Notes under the pieces: generated by a model
Told to the model about the DNA's origin: nothing
What the model saw: only the letters and a program-made list of their open reading frames with translations
Database searches by the model: none
Position numbers and translations under genes: made by a program
Shown here: piece by piece, positions 7,322 to 16,749 of the stretch
How the letters are laid out: every line of letters starts with the position of its first letter
Position numbering within the stretch: the stretch's first letter is position 1
Source of the DNA: Palsa-504 sp963739135
GTDB lineage: Bacteria; Actinomycetota; Actinomycetes; Streptosporangiales; Streptosporangiaceae
Assembly: GCA_963739135.1 (NCBI GenBank)
Contig: CAVTZG010000007.1
Coordinates: forward strand, 186,001-250,000
DNA: 64,000 nucleotides
Direction: 5' to 3'

Positions 7322-9082
7322 ATGGCGGCCGCAGATCATGCGCCGGCCTGGCCGGAAAACACGGCGCCATCCGAGGTGGCGGCGTCACCGCTCCTGGAGC
7401 GCATCCGGCGGGGGATCATCGGCGAGGGCGAGCTGATGGAGGGCCCGTTCGGCCCGCGCCGGGTCACCTACGCCGACTACACGGCCTCGGGGCGGTCGCT
7501 GGACTTCATCGAGGACTTCATCCGGGACGCGGTGCTGCCCCGGTACGCCAACACCCATACCGAAAGTTCCGGCACTGGCCTGGCGACCACCCGGCTGCGT
7601 GAGGACGCCCGGCGGATCATCCGCGATGCGGTCGGCGGCACCGCCGATGACCTGGTCATCTTCTGCGGGTCCGGGGCGACCGCCGCGGTGAACAAGCTCA
7701 TCGGCATCCTGGAGCTGCGTATCCCGGCCGGGCTGAACGAACGCTACCAACTCGCCGACCGCATCCCGGAGGCCGAACGGCCGGTGGTGTTCGTCGGCCC
7801 GTACGAGCACCACTCCAACGAGTTGCCCTGGCGCGAGTCCATCGCCGACGTGGTGGTCATCGGCGAGGACGCCGACGGCCACATCGACCTGGCCGACCTC
7901 GGCCGCCAGCTGGCCCGGTACGCGCAGCGGCCGCTGCTGATCGGCAGCTTCTCCGCCGCCTCCAACGTGACCGGCATCCTGACCGATGCCAACGCGGTCG
8001 CCGCGCTGCTGCACGCCCACGGCGCCCTGTCGTTCTGGGACTACGCCGCCGCGCCCTACGTGCCGATCCGGGTCGCCGCCTCCCGCCCGGGGGGCGGTGA
8101 TCACAAGGACGCGGTGTTCTTGTCACCGCACAAGTTCCCCGGCGGCCCGCAGACCCCCGGCGTCCTGGTCGTGCGCCGCGACCTGGTCCGCAACCCGGTG
8201 CCGACCGTCCCGGGCGGCGGGACCGTGGCGTTCGTCGACCCCATCGGCCACCGGTATCTCGACAACCCGGTCGCACGGGAGGAGGGCGGCACCCCCGCCA
8301 TCATCGAGTCCATCCGGGCCGGCCTGGTCTTCGGTCTCAAGCAGGCGGTCGGGACCGACCTGATCGCGGCCCGCGAGGAGCGGCTGTGGCGGCACGTGCT
8401 GCGCCGCTGGGCCGACAGCCCCGGCATCGAGGTCCTCGGCAGCCACCAGGCCGCACGGCTGTCCATCCTCTCGTTCCGCATCCGGCACGGCGCGCAGTAC
8501 CTGCACCACAACTTCGTGGTGGCGGTGCTCAACGACCTGTTCGGCGTCCAGGCCCGCGGCGGGTGTTCCTGCGCGGGGCCGTACGGGCACCGGCTGCTGG
8601 CCATCGGCCCGGCCCGCTCGCACGCCCTGCGCGAGGAGATCGGGCACGGCTGCGACGGGGTCAAGCCCGGCTGGACCAGGGTCAACCTCAACTATTTCAT
8701 CTCTCCGGCCACCGCCGACTACATCGCCGCCGCGGTCGAGCTGATCGCCGCCGACGGCTGCCGCCTGCTCCCGGACTACCGGTTCGACCCGCGCACTGGC
8801 CTGTGGCGACACGCCGCCGGGTCGCCCCGGCCGCAGATCACCCTGTCCGGCGTCGGCTACGGCCCGGACGGGCAGATGGACTACCCCCGGCAGCGCGGGC
8901 AGGCTGGCGAGGAAGCCTTCCCCGGCTACCTGCGGCAGGCCCGCGCCATCCTGGCCGCGCGCCCGGCGCGGCTCGACGGCGGGCCCACCGGACTGCCCCC
9001 CGAATTCGAGACGCTGCGCTGGTTCCCGCTGCCCCCGGCATGCCTGCGGAGCCAGCCCGCCCGCTCGGCCGGGCCTGGCTGA
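7322..9082 (+). CDS. SufS-like class V aminotransferase / cysteine desulfurase family enzyme
   Basis: This 586-residue PLP enzyme has the class V fold: DYTASGRSL near the N-terminus, CGSGATAAVNKL (115-126), the Schiff-base lysine in SPHKFPGG (Lys271), and a Cys-containing loop GGCSCAGP (Cys415/417) where SufS/CsdA desulfurases carry the persulfide cysteine. Desulfurases are about 400 residues; this one has roughly 45 extra at the N-terminus and over 100 extra at the C-terminus, so its substrate may differ. GGAGAAGGAGG precedes the ATG. It is driven by a promoter with a copper-type operator, which suggests sulfur mobilisation in response to copper. The desulfurase role is inferred. Confidence 0.8.
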   Translation: MAAADHAPAWPENTAPSEVAASPLLERIRRGIIGEGELMEGPFGPRRVTYADYTASGRSLDFIEDFIRDAVLPRYANTHTESSGTGLATTRLREDARRIIRDAVGGTADDLVIFCGSGATAAVNKLIGILELRIPAGLNERYQLADRIPEAERPVVFVGPYEHHSNELPWRESIADVVVIGEDADGHIDLADLGRQLARYAQRPLLIGSFSAASNVTGILTDANAVAALLHAHGALSFWDYAAAPYVPIRVAASRPGGGDHKDAVFLSPHKFPGGPQTPGVLVVRRDLVRNPVPTVPGGGTVAFVDPIGHRYLDNPVAREEGGTPAIIESIRAGLVFGLKQAVGTDLIAAREERLWRHVLRRWADSPGIEVLGSHQAARLSILSFRIRHGAQYLHHNFVVAVLNDLFGVQARGGCSCAGPYGHRLLAIGPARSHALREEIGHGCDGVKPGWTRVNLNYFISPATADYIAAAVELIAADGCRLLPDYRFDPRTGLWRHAAGSPRPQITLSGVGYGPDGQMDYPRQRGQAGEEAFPGYLRQARAILAARPARLDGGPTGLPPEFETLRWFPLPPACLRSQPARSAGPG

Positions 9083-9457
9083 CGACCGGCCGCCGCCGGG
9101 TACACCATCTGTACCATCCGGGCTTCCGTACCGCCTGACTCCAAGGCGGGCTGGCCGTGATCGCGAAAGACCCCTGTTCACCAAGGTCAATGGCCCGCTA
9201 ATGAACCGGCGAGCCTCGTCCAGCCCGGGCTGATCCCTGTATCCTGCTCCATTCCATCCAGCGGGCCCAGGCATCTCCATAACACGTTGATCTGCAGCAC
9301 TGCACCCGGCCCGCTACAGAGAGGACTTCAGCGATCACGGCCGCGGGGAAGATAACCCTTCCTGGAGAGGGGATGTGGAGGCAAGGCTCGGCCCCAATTC
9401 AGGCGCGGGATGAGGGAAGCTACCTCGTACTGCGCCATATGTGGACAGAATGGGCTG
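9083..9457. other. Non-coding gap after the PLP enzyme
   Basis: About 375 bases with stops in all frames of interest and no convincing gene or RNA. Nothing recognised apart from a purine-rich leader just before the next small gene. Confidence 0.4.
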
Positions 9458-9721
9458 ATGAGGGTCATTGCGACCCGAATTGAGCCGGACGGCACCATGC
9501 AGCGCCGCATGGTGGACACCGCCCGGCAAAGCGACCGTCGGCTATGGGAGGATCTCGCCGCACGCGCCGTCGGTATCCCCGTGCCGTACCGCCCAGCCCC
9601 CGGTATCGCCGTCTACCACATCAAGTTGGACGACTACCTCTTCATGGCTGCCGAGCACGACCTTGCCGGGCCGCTGCTGGACCTGGTGACTGCCGTGATG
9701 GCACTGGGCAGCGAATGTTAA
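9458..9721 (+). CDS. Small conserved hypothetical protein
   Basis: An 87-residue product starting MRVIATRIEPDG and ending DLVTAVMALGSEC. Composition and codon use look coding: strand-rich N-terminal half, acidic helical C-terminus, no membrane segment. The size and pattern loosely recall emfourin-type protease inhibitors, but this is a guess. An upstream in-frame start at 9410 exists; 9458 is chosen because homologous-looking sequence begins there. It ends three bases before the start of the CDF-transporter remnant. Confidence 0.5.
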   Translation: MRVIATRIEPDGTMQRRMVDTARQSDRRLWEDLAARAVGIPVPYRPAPGIAVYHIKLDDYLFMAAEHDLAGPLLDLVTAVMALGSEC

Positions 9722-9724
9722 GGC

Positions 9725-10280
9725 ATGAAATCCCGCCCCGATCCGGCCACAGCGTTCCCCCTGCCCATCAGCCGGAAGGACGCCGAATACCGCCGCCAGG
9801 CCAATCGGGCCATGGCCGTCAGCGCCGCGGGCTGGCTACCACGGGCCTCATCGAGCTGCTACTGGCGGTGCTCACCGGTTCGGTCGGGCTGCTCGGCGAC
9901 GCGATCCACAACCTGTCCCACGTCTCCGCCAGCGCGGTGGTGGTCCTGGGCTTCCGGCTGTCGCGGCGACCGCCGACCACCGCTAGTCCTACGGCCCGGA
10001 CCGTGCCGAGGACCTAGCCGGGATCGGGACCGCGGCGGTCATCTGGGTCAGCGCGGCGTTCGCCGGCGCTGAGAGCATCCGCAAGCTGCTCCAGCGCGGC
10101 CACACCACCGCTGCCGACGCGGACATCGCTGGGGCGGTCATCGGCATCCTGGGCAACCAGGCGGTCGCCCGGTACAAGCTCGTCATCGGCCGGCGCATCG
10201 GCTCGGCCACCCGATCGCCCGACGCCCGGCATTCCTGACTCGATGCGCTGTCCTCGGCTAACGCGCTGGCCGGGGCGCGG
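9725..10280 (+). pseudogene. Cation diffusion facilitator (CDF) transporter remnant
   Basis: Three frames carry pieces of a CDF metal exporter: the N-terminus MKSRPDP...RQANRAMAVS from 9725; after a shift near 9830, TGSVGLLGDAIHNLSH with the HxxxD-type metal site; after another shift near 9985, YGPDRAEDLAG, GILGNQAVARYKL and DARHS. A TGA replaces the expected Trp before LDALSSANALAG. No functional product is possible. Its metal-efflux nature fits the neighbouring copper genes. Confidence 0.8.
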
Positions 10281-10432
10281 CGATCCCCGCCACGGCCGAC
10301 CCGCCTGCACCAAGCCAGGCCAGGCGGTAGCGGCTGCCCTCGCATCGGGTACGACCTAAACCGGTGCCCGGCGCCGGCATCACCCGCGACCGGCTCGGAT
10401 GGGCGCCGCGGCTGCACCCGGCCATTCGCATG

Positions 10433-11653
10433 TCAGCGGGCGGAGACTGGCAGGCTGGCGGGACCGTGCAGGGCGAGCCCGTCCCGGTAGGCCGGGTCGC
10501 CGGTGAGGGCCAGGCGGGGGAACCGGGACAGCAGCGCGGGGAACGCGATCTGTGCCTCGAGCCGGGCGAGCGGGGCGCCCAGGCAGTAATGGATCCCGCC
10601 GCCGAACGACAGCGGAGGCTGCCCGGCCCGGTCCAGGATCAGCCGGCCCGGCTCGCTGAACGCCTCCGGGTCGCGGTTGGCGGCCCCGAGCAGCGCCATC
10701 ACCCATTGCCCGTCGCAGGTGGTCAGCCCGGCGACATCCAGGCCCGCCGGGGCGCTGCGGGTAGCAAGCTGCACGGGTGAGTCATACCGCAGCAGTTCCT
10801 CCACCGCCGGCGCGGCGAGCGCCGCGTCGATGCGCAGCCGCCGGGCTTGGCCGGGATGGGCGAGCAGGGCCGCCAGGCCGTTGGCAAGCAGCCCGGTGGT
10901 GGTCTCGAAACCGGCCGCGAGCAGCAGCGCGGCCATGGTCACCAGTTCCTCCGGGGTGAGCTTGTCACCGGCCTCGGCAGCGACGGCCAGCGCCGAGAGC
11001 AGGTCGCCGGCGGGATGGACGCGCCGGTGCGCGGCCAGGCCGGCCAGGTAGCCGCCGATCGCCGACGCGGCCGCATCGGCCCGGTCCACGACCAGCGGGG
11101 TCAAGACCTCTAGCACCGCTGTCCAGTCCCGGACCAGGTCCTGGAACATCGGCCGGTCGTCCACGGGGATGCCGAGCAGTTCCCCGATCACCGTGACCGG
11201 CATCGGGAACGCGAAGCAGGCGACGAAATCATTCTCCCCGGCGACCTGCTCACACGCCTGCGCTGCGATCCGCTCCACGGCCGGCCGCAGCCCCTGCACC
11301 CGGCGGGCGGTGAAGGCCGCCGTGATCAGACGGCGCAGCCTGGTGTGCGCAGGCGGGTCGAGCGCCAGGATGCTGGTGAACATCAGCCGCAGCGACGGGC
11401 GGTCCCGCCACTGTGGGTACCCGGCGGCGGCCAGCATCCGCTCCGGTGTCTTGCGCAGCCGGTGGTCGTGCAGCAGCGCCGAGCATTCCCGGTAGCCGGT
11501 GACCACCAGCGACCCGCCGGGAGTCACCACCGCGGGCCCCAGCGCACGCAGCCGGTCATACAACGGGTAAGGGTCGGCCCGGCCCTCAGGCTTGGCCAGC
11601 GCGGCCAGCAGCTCTCCGGCCTGGCGGTCCCCCGCCAGCGCGTCTGTGGTCAT
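10433..11653 (-). CDS. Cytochrome P450
   Basis: A complete 406-residue bacterial P450. Landmarks are the I-helix AGFETT (247-252, oxygen activation), ExxR as ELLR (286-289), and the haem loop FGGGIHYCLGAP with the axial ligand Cys357. There is no membrane anchor, so it is soluble and needs a separate ferredoxin and reductase, which are not in the window. AGGAGGAACCACG precedes the ATG at 11653. Substrate cannot be predicted. It stands alone, convergent with the CDF remnant. Confidence 0.93.
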   Translation of the reverse strand: MTTDALAGDRQAGELLAALAKPEGRADPYPLYDRLRALGPAVVTPGGSLVVTGYRECSALLHDHRLRKTPERMLAAAGYPQWRDRPSLRLMFTSILALDPPAHTRLRRLITAAFTARRVQGLRPAVERIAAQACEQVAGENDFVACFAFPMPVTVIGELLGIPVDDRPMFQDLVRDWTAVLEVLTPLVVDRADAAASAIGGYLAGLAAHRRVHPAGDLLSALAVAAEAGDKLTPEELVTMAALLLAAGFETTTGLLANGLAALLAHPGQARRLRIDAALAAPAVEELLRYDSPVQLATRSAPAGLDVAGLTTCDGQWVMALLGAANRDPEAFSEPGRLILDRAGQPPLSFGGGIHYCLGAPLARLEAQIAFPALLSRFPRLALTGDPAYRDGLALHGPASLPVSAR

Positions 11654-11986
11654 CGTGGTTCCTCCTGGCGGTCAGGGGTCCGGGGCGGCACGGTGGCGGC
11701 GGCGCGGGCGCATTTGTCACCGGGCCGAAGATGCCGTCGATCTGGTTGTAGCTCAGGGTCAGGCCGGCCAGAAGGTACTGCGCCACCTGACCGTGGCTCC
11801 GGTCGCGCCTTCGCAGATAGCCGGGGCAGGGGTCATTGCCGGCTCCGATCCTGACTGCCGGTCTCGGACTGCCGCACACCCGGCCACGGGCTGGCCGGGC
11901 AGTCCTCATGTACCCCGGAGGGGCCGGCACCGCACCTGCTACATCCGTGGCCGGACTGACCCGGGCAAGAAATAGCCCGGAGACCT
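11654..11986. other. Gap upstream of the P450
   Basis: It holds the P450 leader. A minus-strand stretch around 11720-11830 reads SHGQVAQYLLAGLTLSYNQ, which looks like decayed coding sequence, but I cannot assign it to a family. Confidence 0.3.
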
Positions 11987-12475
11987 GAGCGGTATGTCAG
12001 CAAGCCGCGGCTGTCTCAGGCGCTGGCCCGCGAAATCCCGGCCGTGGGCACGGCCGCCGACGTGGCCACGCCTGGCGAGCTCTCCGACGTGCTGGCTGCC
12101 AGTCCCCGACCACGCTGGGTCGCGGGCTCGCAGAATGCCCGGCCGCGGCGCTAGGTGAAGGCCGTGGCCCGGGTCGGCGCGCCGTGGACCTTCGGGCTGA
12201 GCCCAGGCGAGGCGGCGGCATTCTTCGGCTCCCGTGGCCTCCATCCGCAGCGTGACATCTCCACTTTGGAGGCCAGCCGGGCTTTGCCAGCCGCCCTGGC
12301 CCGGCGCGAGCACGGTTCCGCGCTGTACCGGATCGTCCTGGGCATCGCCGGCCGGTCCCTGGCGCTGACCGGAGACCGTCGCGGTGCTCGTGCCTGGCCG
12401 CGCGCCCAAGCGCGAGCACCGGCTGGTGCGAGCGGCGCCGGAGGCCGTTCCGGCGCGACGGCTGTCGAACTAGGT
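11987..12475 (+). pseudogene. Decayed coding fragments, including a possible SAM-methyltransferase C-terminus
   Basis: Two back-to-back reading frames look like remnants. The first (to TAG 12152-12154) contains LSQALAREIPAVGTAADV. The second begins at GTG 12155 with VGAPWTFGLSPGEAAAFFGSRGL, resembling the end of LCM/TIGR00027-type methyltransferases (APWTFGxxPxE...FLxxRG). Both lack the rest of a protein and are followed by low-quality sequence. The family call is weak. Confidence 0.35.
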
Positions 12476-12510
12476 TGTCATGTTGCTCGCGGTCCCTGCG
12501 CCGTCAGCGT

Positions 12511-14808
12511 CTACGGCAGGTCTGTCTCATGAAGCGCTCGCGAGCGGGCCGGGATCGGCATCGGCGCGTCATCAGCGGTAGCCAGCGCCTGAGCAGCCAG
12601 TTCGGCTGGGCTCATCGCGGCACCCTCATCCATGAGCGCGGCGGCCAAGGCCGGGCCCGCTCGTGCCCGGAGCCGGTCGGCCGCCGGCTGGTACCGGCGG
12701 ACCAGGGGACCGAACATCCGCAGGCCGCGCTGGCCCCAGGCCCCGATCGCTCCCTGCAGGCGCAGGGCGGCTCGTTCCCTGCCCTCCGCCTCGGCCAGCA
12801 GCATGCTGCCCCACAGCCACGTCGGATCTTCGTGCATGCCGTTCAGCGGGCCCGTCACCAGCGCCAGCACCTCCGCCGTCACCGTCCTGGCCCCGGCCAC
12901 ATTGCCCAGCTCCAGCAGCACCGCGATCTGGCCGGTCCGGTTGAGTGCCAGCCGGGCGCTGTCGCCCACGGCACTGTAGACGGAGGCGGCTTCACCGAAC
13001 CGGCGTCCGGCCACGGCCAGATCGCCGCCTACCACTGAGGCGATGCCGAGGTAAGCGTTTGACTCGGCGGTACCGCGCTGATCACCGTGCGCAGTCAAGA
13101 TGCCGAGTGCCTGCTCAAGCAGAGCCCGGCCGGCTGCAAGCTCGCCCTGGGCCATCCGGTACAGGCCAAGGAGGTTGAGCCGGCGGGCCATGCCCTGCTC
13201 GTCGCCCGCGGCGCGCTTGGCGTCCGCGTTTTCCTGGATCCAGGCCACGGCCGCGCTGTAATCGCCTTGCAGGTACGCAAACCAGGCAGCGGCGTCGAGC
13301 ACCCGGACGCGCAAGGCGCCGCGGGCAGAGGCTAGCGCGGCTTCCAGGCGGGTGCGGCCTTCGCCGACCGAGCCGTCGGCAGCCCAGAACGGCACCAGGG
13401 CAAAAGCCAGCTGGACCCCAGACTGGTCCGCCTGGATGGTGGCCCAGCGCAGCGCCGTGTCGAAGTTAGCGCGCTCCGCCCGGAAGCGCGGCAGCCACCG
13501 CCGCTGGTCGGCACCGTCCGGCATACCCGGCGGGACCTGCTGGGCGAGCCGCAGGTAATGCCCGGCGTGCCAGCGGCGGGCGTCGTCCTCCTCCCCGCTC
13601 TCGGCCAGCCGGGCCTGCCCGTACTGGCGAAGCACCTCCAGCAGCCGGTAACGCATCGCGAGGCCGTCCGGTTCGGCCAGGACCAGCGACCGGTCGATGA
13701 GCGCAGCGAGCAGCTCAGGTACCGGGCCAGCGCCGACGGCCTCAGCGGCCGCCAGGTCGAACCCCCCGGAGAACACCGACATCGTCCTGAACAGCCGCTG
13801 CTCGCCCGGCTCTAGCAGCTGGTAGCTCCAGTCCACGGCCGCCCGCAGTGTCCGGTGGCGTGGCGCCGCGGTCCTGGCACCCGAGGTGAGCACCGTGAAG
13901 GCGTCATCGAGCCGCCCGGCGAGCTGCGCCGGTGTCAGCGTCCGGCTCTGCGCAGCGGCCAGCTCGATCGCCAGCGGGATCCCGTCCAGCAGACGGCAAA
14001 CCCGGGTGACGGCGGCCGCGTTCTGCGGGCCGATCACGAAGCCGGGCACGGCGAGCGCGGCCCGGTCGGCGAACAGGCGGAGGGCGTCGGCCTCGGGGAG
14101 CGCCGGAACCTGCCAGGTCACCTCGCCAGGTACCCGGAGCACCTCCCGGCTCGTGGCCAGCAGCCGAAGCCGAGGCGAGGCGGACAGCAGGTGATGAGCA
14201 AGCTCCGCGACCGCTGCAGCCACATGCTCGCAGTTGTCCAGGACCAGCAGCCCGTCCAGGCCGGCCGCGTGCTGGAGCAAGGTCTCGGCAAGCGGGGTTC
14301 CCGGCACCTCACGGGCGCCTACCGCGACCGCGACGGCGTGGACAACCAGCTCCGGCTCCAGGCAGGCGTCCAGGGCTGCGAACCAGCGGCCGCCAGCATG
14401 GCGCTCCGCAACCACCAGGGCCAGCCTTGTCTTCCCGGTGCCACCGGCCCCGAGCAGCGTCAGCATCCGGGCCTGGCCGACCCGCCGCTCCACCTCCGCC
14501 AGCTCCCCCTGGCGGCCGACAAAACTGGTCAGCTGGACCGGCAGCGGCCGACCCGGCGGTCCGCTGGGGCTGTCCTGCCCAGCCGCGGCCGACACCAGCA
14601 GGGCGCGATCCTCGGCACCGAGGGCGAGCGCCTCGGCCAGCACACCCAGGGTAAACGCCCGCGGCCGGCTGCGCCGCCCCCGCTCCAGGGCGGCGACAGC
14701 GTCCGCGCTGAGCCCGGCACGCTCCGCCAGCGCCTCCTGCGACAACCCGGCCGTGACCCTAAAGCGCCGCAGCAAGGTACCGAACCGTGCCGGCGGCTCA
14801 TTGCTCAT
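12511..14808 (-). CDS. XRE-STAND transcriptional regulator (HTH + NB-ARC-type ATPase + TPR)
   Basis: A 765-residue protein starting MSNEPPARF. Residues 8-50 form an XRE helix-turn-helix (LSQEALAERAGLS). A STAND ATPase follows, with Walker A GAGGTGKT (120-127) and Walker B LLVLDNCEH (187-195), then AAA-lid motifs GIPLAIELAAA and a long TPR-like helical region. Such proteins bind ATP and an unknown signal and regulate transcription, often of secondary metabolism. The ATG at 14808 is chosen because the HTH begins there; an upstream GTG would add 49 unrelated residues. No clear ribosome binding site is seen, so it may be leaderless. It is divergent from the monooxygenase gene, a likely target. 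Confidence 0.88.
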   Translation of the reverse strand: MSNEPPARFGTLLRRFRVTAGLSQEALAERAGLSADAVAALERGRRSRPRAFTLGVLAEALALGAEDRALLVSAAAGQDSPSGPPGRPLPVQLTSFVGRQGELAEVERRVGQARMLTLLGAGGTGKTRLALVVAERHAGGRWFAALDACLEPELVVHAVAVAVGAREVPGTPLAETLLQHAAGLDGLLVLDNCEHVAAAVAELAHHLLSASPRLRLLATSREVLRVPGEVTWQVPALPEADALRLFADRAALAVPGFVIGPQNAAAVTRVCRLLDGIPLAIELAAAQSRTLTPAQLAGRLDDAFTVLTSGARTAAPRHRTLRAAVDWSYQLLEPGEQRLFRTMSVFSGGFDLAAAEAVGAGPVPELLAALIDRSLVLAEPDGLAMRYRLLEVLRQYGQARLAESGEEDDARRWHAGHYLRLAQQVPPGMPDGADQRRWLPRFRAERANFDTALRWATIQADQSGVQLAFALVPFWAADGSVGEGRTRLEAALASARGALRVRVLDAAAWFAYLQGDYSAAVAWIQENADAKRAAGDEQGMARRLNLLGLYRMAQGELAAGRALLEQALGILTAHGDQRGTAESNAYLGIASVVGGDLAVAGRRFGEAASVYSAVGDSARLALNRTGQIAVLLELGNVAGARTVTAEVLALVTGPLNGMHEDPTWLWGSMLLAEAEGRERAALRLQGAIGAWGQRGLRMFGPLVRRYQPAADRLRARAGPALAAALMDEGAAMSPAELAAQALATADDAPMPIPARSRALHETDLP

Positions 14809-15099
14809 ACCGCGATTATTCTCTACTGGCCAGCCCGGATACAGCCTCGCAGGCAGTAGGCGTCCAGCCGCCTGGCGAGCTGCTCGTGGTATTCGTGGCG
14901 AGCGCGGACGATGAGGCCCGGAAGGCACTTGGCCAGCCTGGTGTCCCAGGCGCACCGATCCGCGTGCAGTGTTCCGGCCGCTTGGCGTCTGTGCGGTCGT
15001 TGCTGCGCCCGCCCGGATGTCAGGCGGCTGTCAGGGCGCTGTCACTTCCGGGTTGCCGGCGGCCTTGCCATCGTGTGCGTAGAGAGCGAGGTGAGCGGC

Positions 15100-16239
15100 A
15101 TGGGCGGCACGAGCCGGATACCGCAGGTGCTGATCGTGGGCGCGGGGATCGCGGGGCTGGCGGCAGCGGGGGCGATCCGCGAGCTTGGCTGGGACGTGGA
15201 CGTGGTCGAACAGCGGGCGGACTTCGACGGCGCCGGCACCGGGTTGTTCTTCCCCGCGAACGGAGTCCGGGCGCTGGCCGCGCTCGGCGTGCTGGACGGG
15301 GTGGCATGCCGTGGCCGGCGGATCGGCCGGCTCCAGGTCCGCAGCGCCGACGGAGCGGCCCATGCGGCGGCGCGGCTGGATCTGGTCTGGCCCGCGGTCG
15401 GACCGTCCCTCGCGGTTCACCGGTCGCTGGCGCAGCAGGCCCTGCTGGAAGCCGCGCTGGTGCCGGTGCGGATGGGCATCCGGCTGACCGGCATCGCCAC
15501 GGACGGCACGCGGGTCCGTGCGGTATTCGCCGACGGCGGCACGGCCAGCTACGACCTCATCGTCGGGGCCGACGGGGCGGGCTCTGCGGTACGCGGCCTG
15601 CTGTGGCCCGGCTCGGCCGCCCGCTACGGCGGCGAGTCGTGGTGGCGGGGCATCGTGACCTGCCCGGCGGGCCTTGATGACTGGACACTGACGCTGTGCC
15701 GGGCCGGGAACCTTATTGCCATCCCGATCGGTGCCGGGATGGCGTACTGGGGGGCCGGCGTGAGCGGCGAGGCCCGGTTCCGGGACGAGCATCCCGGCCG
15801 GGCCGCCAGGGTGCAGGACCGGTTCGCTGACGCCGCCGGGGTCACCGCGACCGTGCTCGGCCTGGTTAGCGACGACGCCGCCGTGCAGTTCAGCGCGGCC
15901 GAGGTGGCCTGGGTGGAGGATCCGGTCGCGGGCCGCGTGGTGCTGATCGGCGATGCCTGGCATGCGACCACCCCGAACATGGCGCAGGGCGGCTCGATGG
16001 CCGCCGAGGACGCGCTGGTGCTTGCCCGGGAGCTGGGCCGTGACCCGCGAGGCGGCGCGATCCAGGACTCGCTGTGCCGGTTCGCGGCCCGCCGGCTGCC
16101 GCGGGTCCGTCATGTGCAGGAGACGACCGCCATGCGGAACCAGCTGGCGGCACTGCCCTACGAGCAGCGGCTCGCAGTTGTGCCCCGCTGGGAGCAGATC
16201 AGCGTGGCGTCCTTCGCGCCGCTAGTCAGCGAACCCTGA
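15100..16239 (+). CDS. FAD-dependent monooxygenase (PHBH/salicylate hydroxylase type)
   Basis: A 379-residue flavoprotein with the dinucleotide motif GAGIAG (14-19), the GADGAGS motif in the middle, and GDAWHATTPNMAQGG with the second FAD contact. The family hydroxylates aromatic or polyketide substrates using NAD(P)H and O2. ATG 15100 is chosen over earlier in-frame starts because GAGCGAGG lies upstream and the Rossmann strand begins at residue 9. It is divergent from the XRE-STAND regulator, about 290 bases away, suggesting control by it. Confidence 0.88.
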   Translation: MGGTSRIPQVLIVGAGIAGLAAAGAIRELGWDVDVVEQRADFDGAGTGLFFPANGVRALAALGVLDGVACRGRRIGRLQVRSADGAAHAAARLDLVWPAVGPSLAVHRSLAQQALLEAALVPVRMGIRLTGIATDGTRVRAVFADGGTASYDLIVGADGAGSAVRGLLWPGSAARYGGESWWRGIVTCPAGLDDWTLTLCRAGNLIAIPIGAGMAYWGAGVSGEARFRDEHPGRAARVQDRFADAAGVTATVLGLVSDDAAVQFSAAEVAWVEDPVAGRVVLIGDAWHATTPNMAQGGSMAAEDALVLARELGRDPRGGAIQDSLCRFAARRLPRVRHVQETTAMRNQLAALPYEQRLAVVPRWEQISVASFAPLVSEP

Positions 16240-16472
16240 GCTGGCCGTTCCGAGCTACCTCGGCGGAGCCACTCGGCAACGGAGGACGAGCGATGACCAT
16301 CCCTTGGCACGGCAGCGGGCGCTGCGGCCAAGGCTTACCAGCCGGCCGACGTGTCCCGGCCTCTGCTCGAAACCACCTGCGGCAGCGTGGTCCGCGACGG
16401 GCGGCGCGGTACCCCCTATCTGACCCGCCTCCGGTTCATCAACCCTGCCGCCTTGCCAGAAGGAGTCAGCAC

Positions 16473-16735
16473 ATGCACGACACAGGCAGTAGCCAGGCCG
16501 TCGTCCTCGGTGCCAGCATGGCGGGCCTGCTTGCGGCCCGGGTGCTGTCGGAGCAGTTCGACCGCGTGGTGGTGATCGAGCGGGACACGCTGCCGCCGGC
16601 CGGGGAGCACCGCCGGGGTGTGCCGCATGGCCGGCATCTGCACGGCCTGCACCCGCGGCCACGAGATCCTCGATGACCTGTTCCCGGGCTTCACCGCCTC
16701 GGTAACCGCCAGCGGCGCGGTGCCTGATCGGCGGG
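16473..16735 (+). pseudogene. N-terminal fragment of a second FAD-dependent oxidoreductase
   Basis: After AAGGAGTCAGCAC, an ATG opens MHDTGSSQAVVLGASMAGLLAARVL, a Rossmann FAD site, followed by VIERDTLP and GVPHGRHLHGLHPRG. One base is missing in CCGCGGCCACG near 16660, so the continuation HEILDDLFPGFTASV is in another frame. The gene ends abruptly near 16735, where serine-recombinase sequence starts, and at least 300 residues are absent. Confidence 0.8.
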
Positions 16736-16749
16736 GGGCGGGGCGGGCC

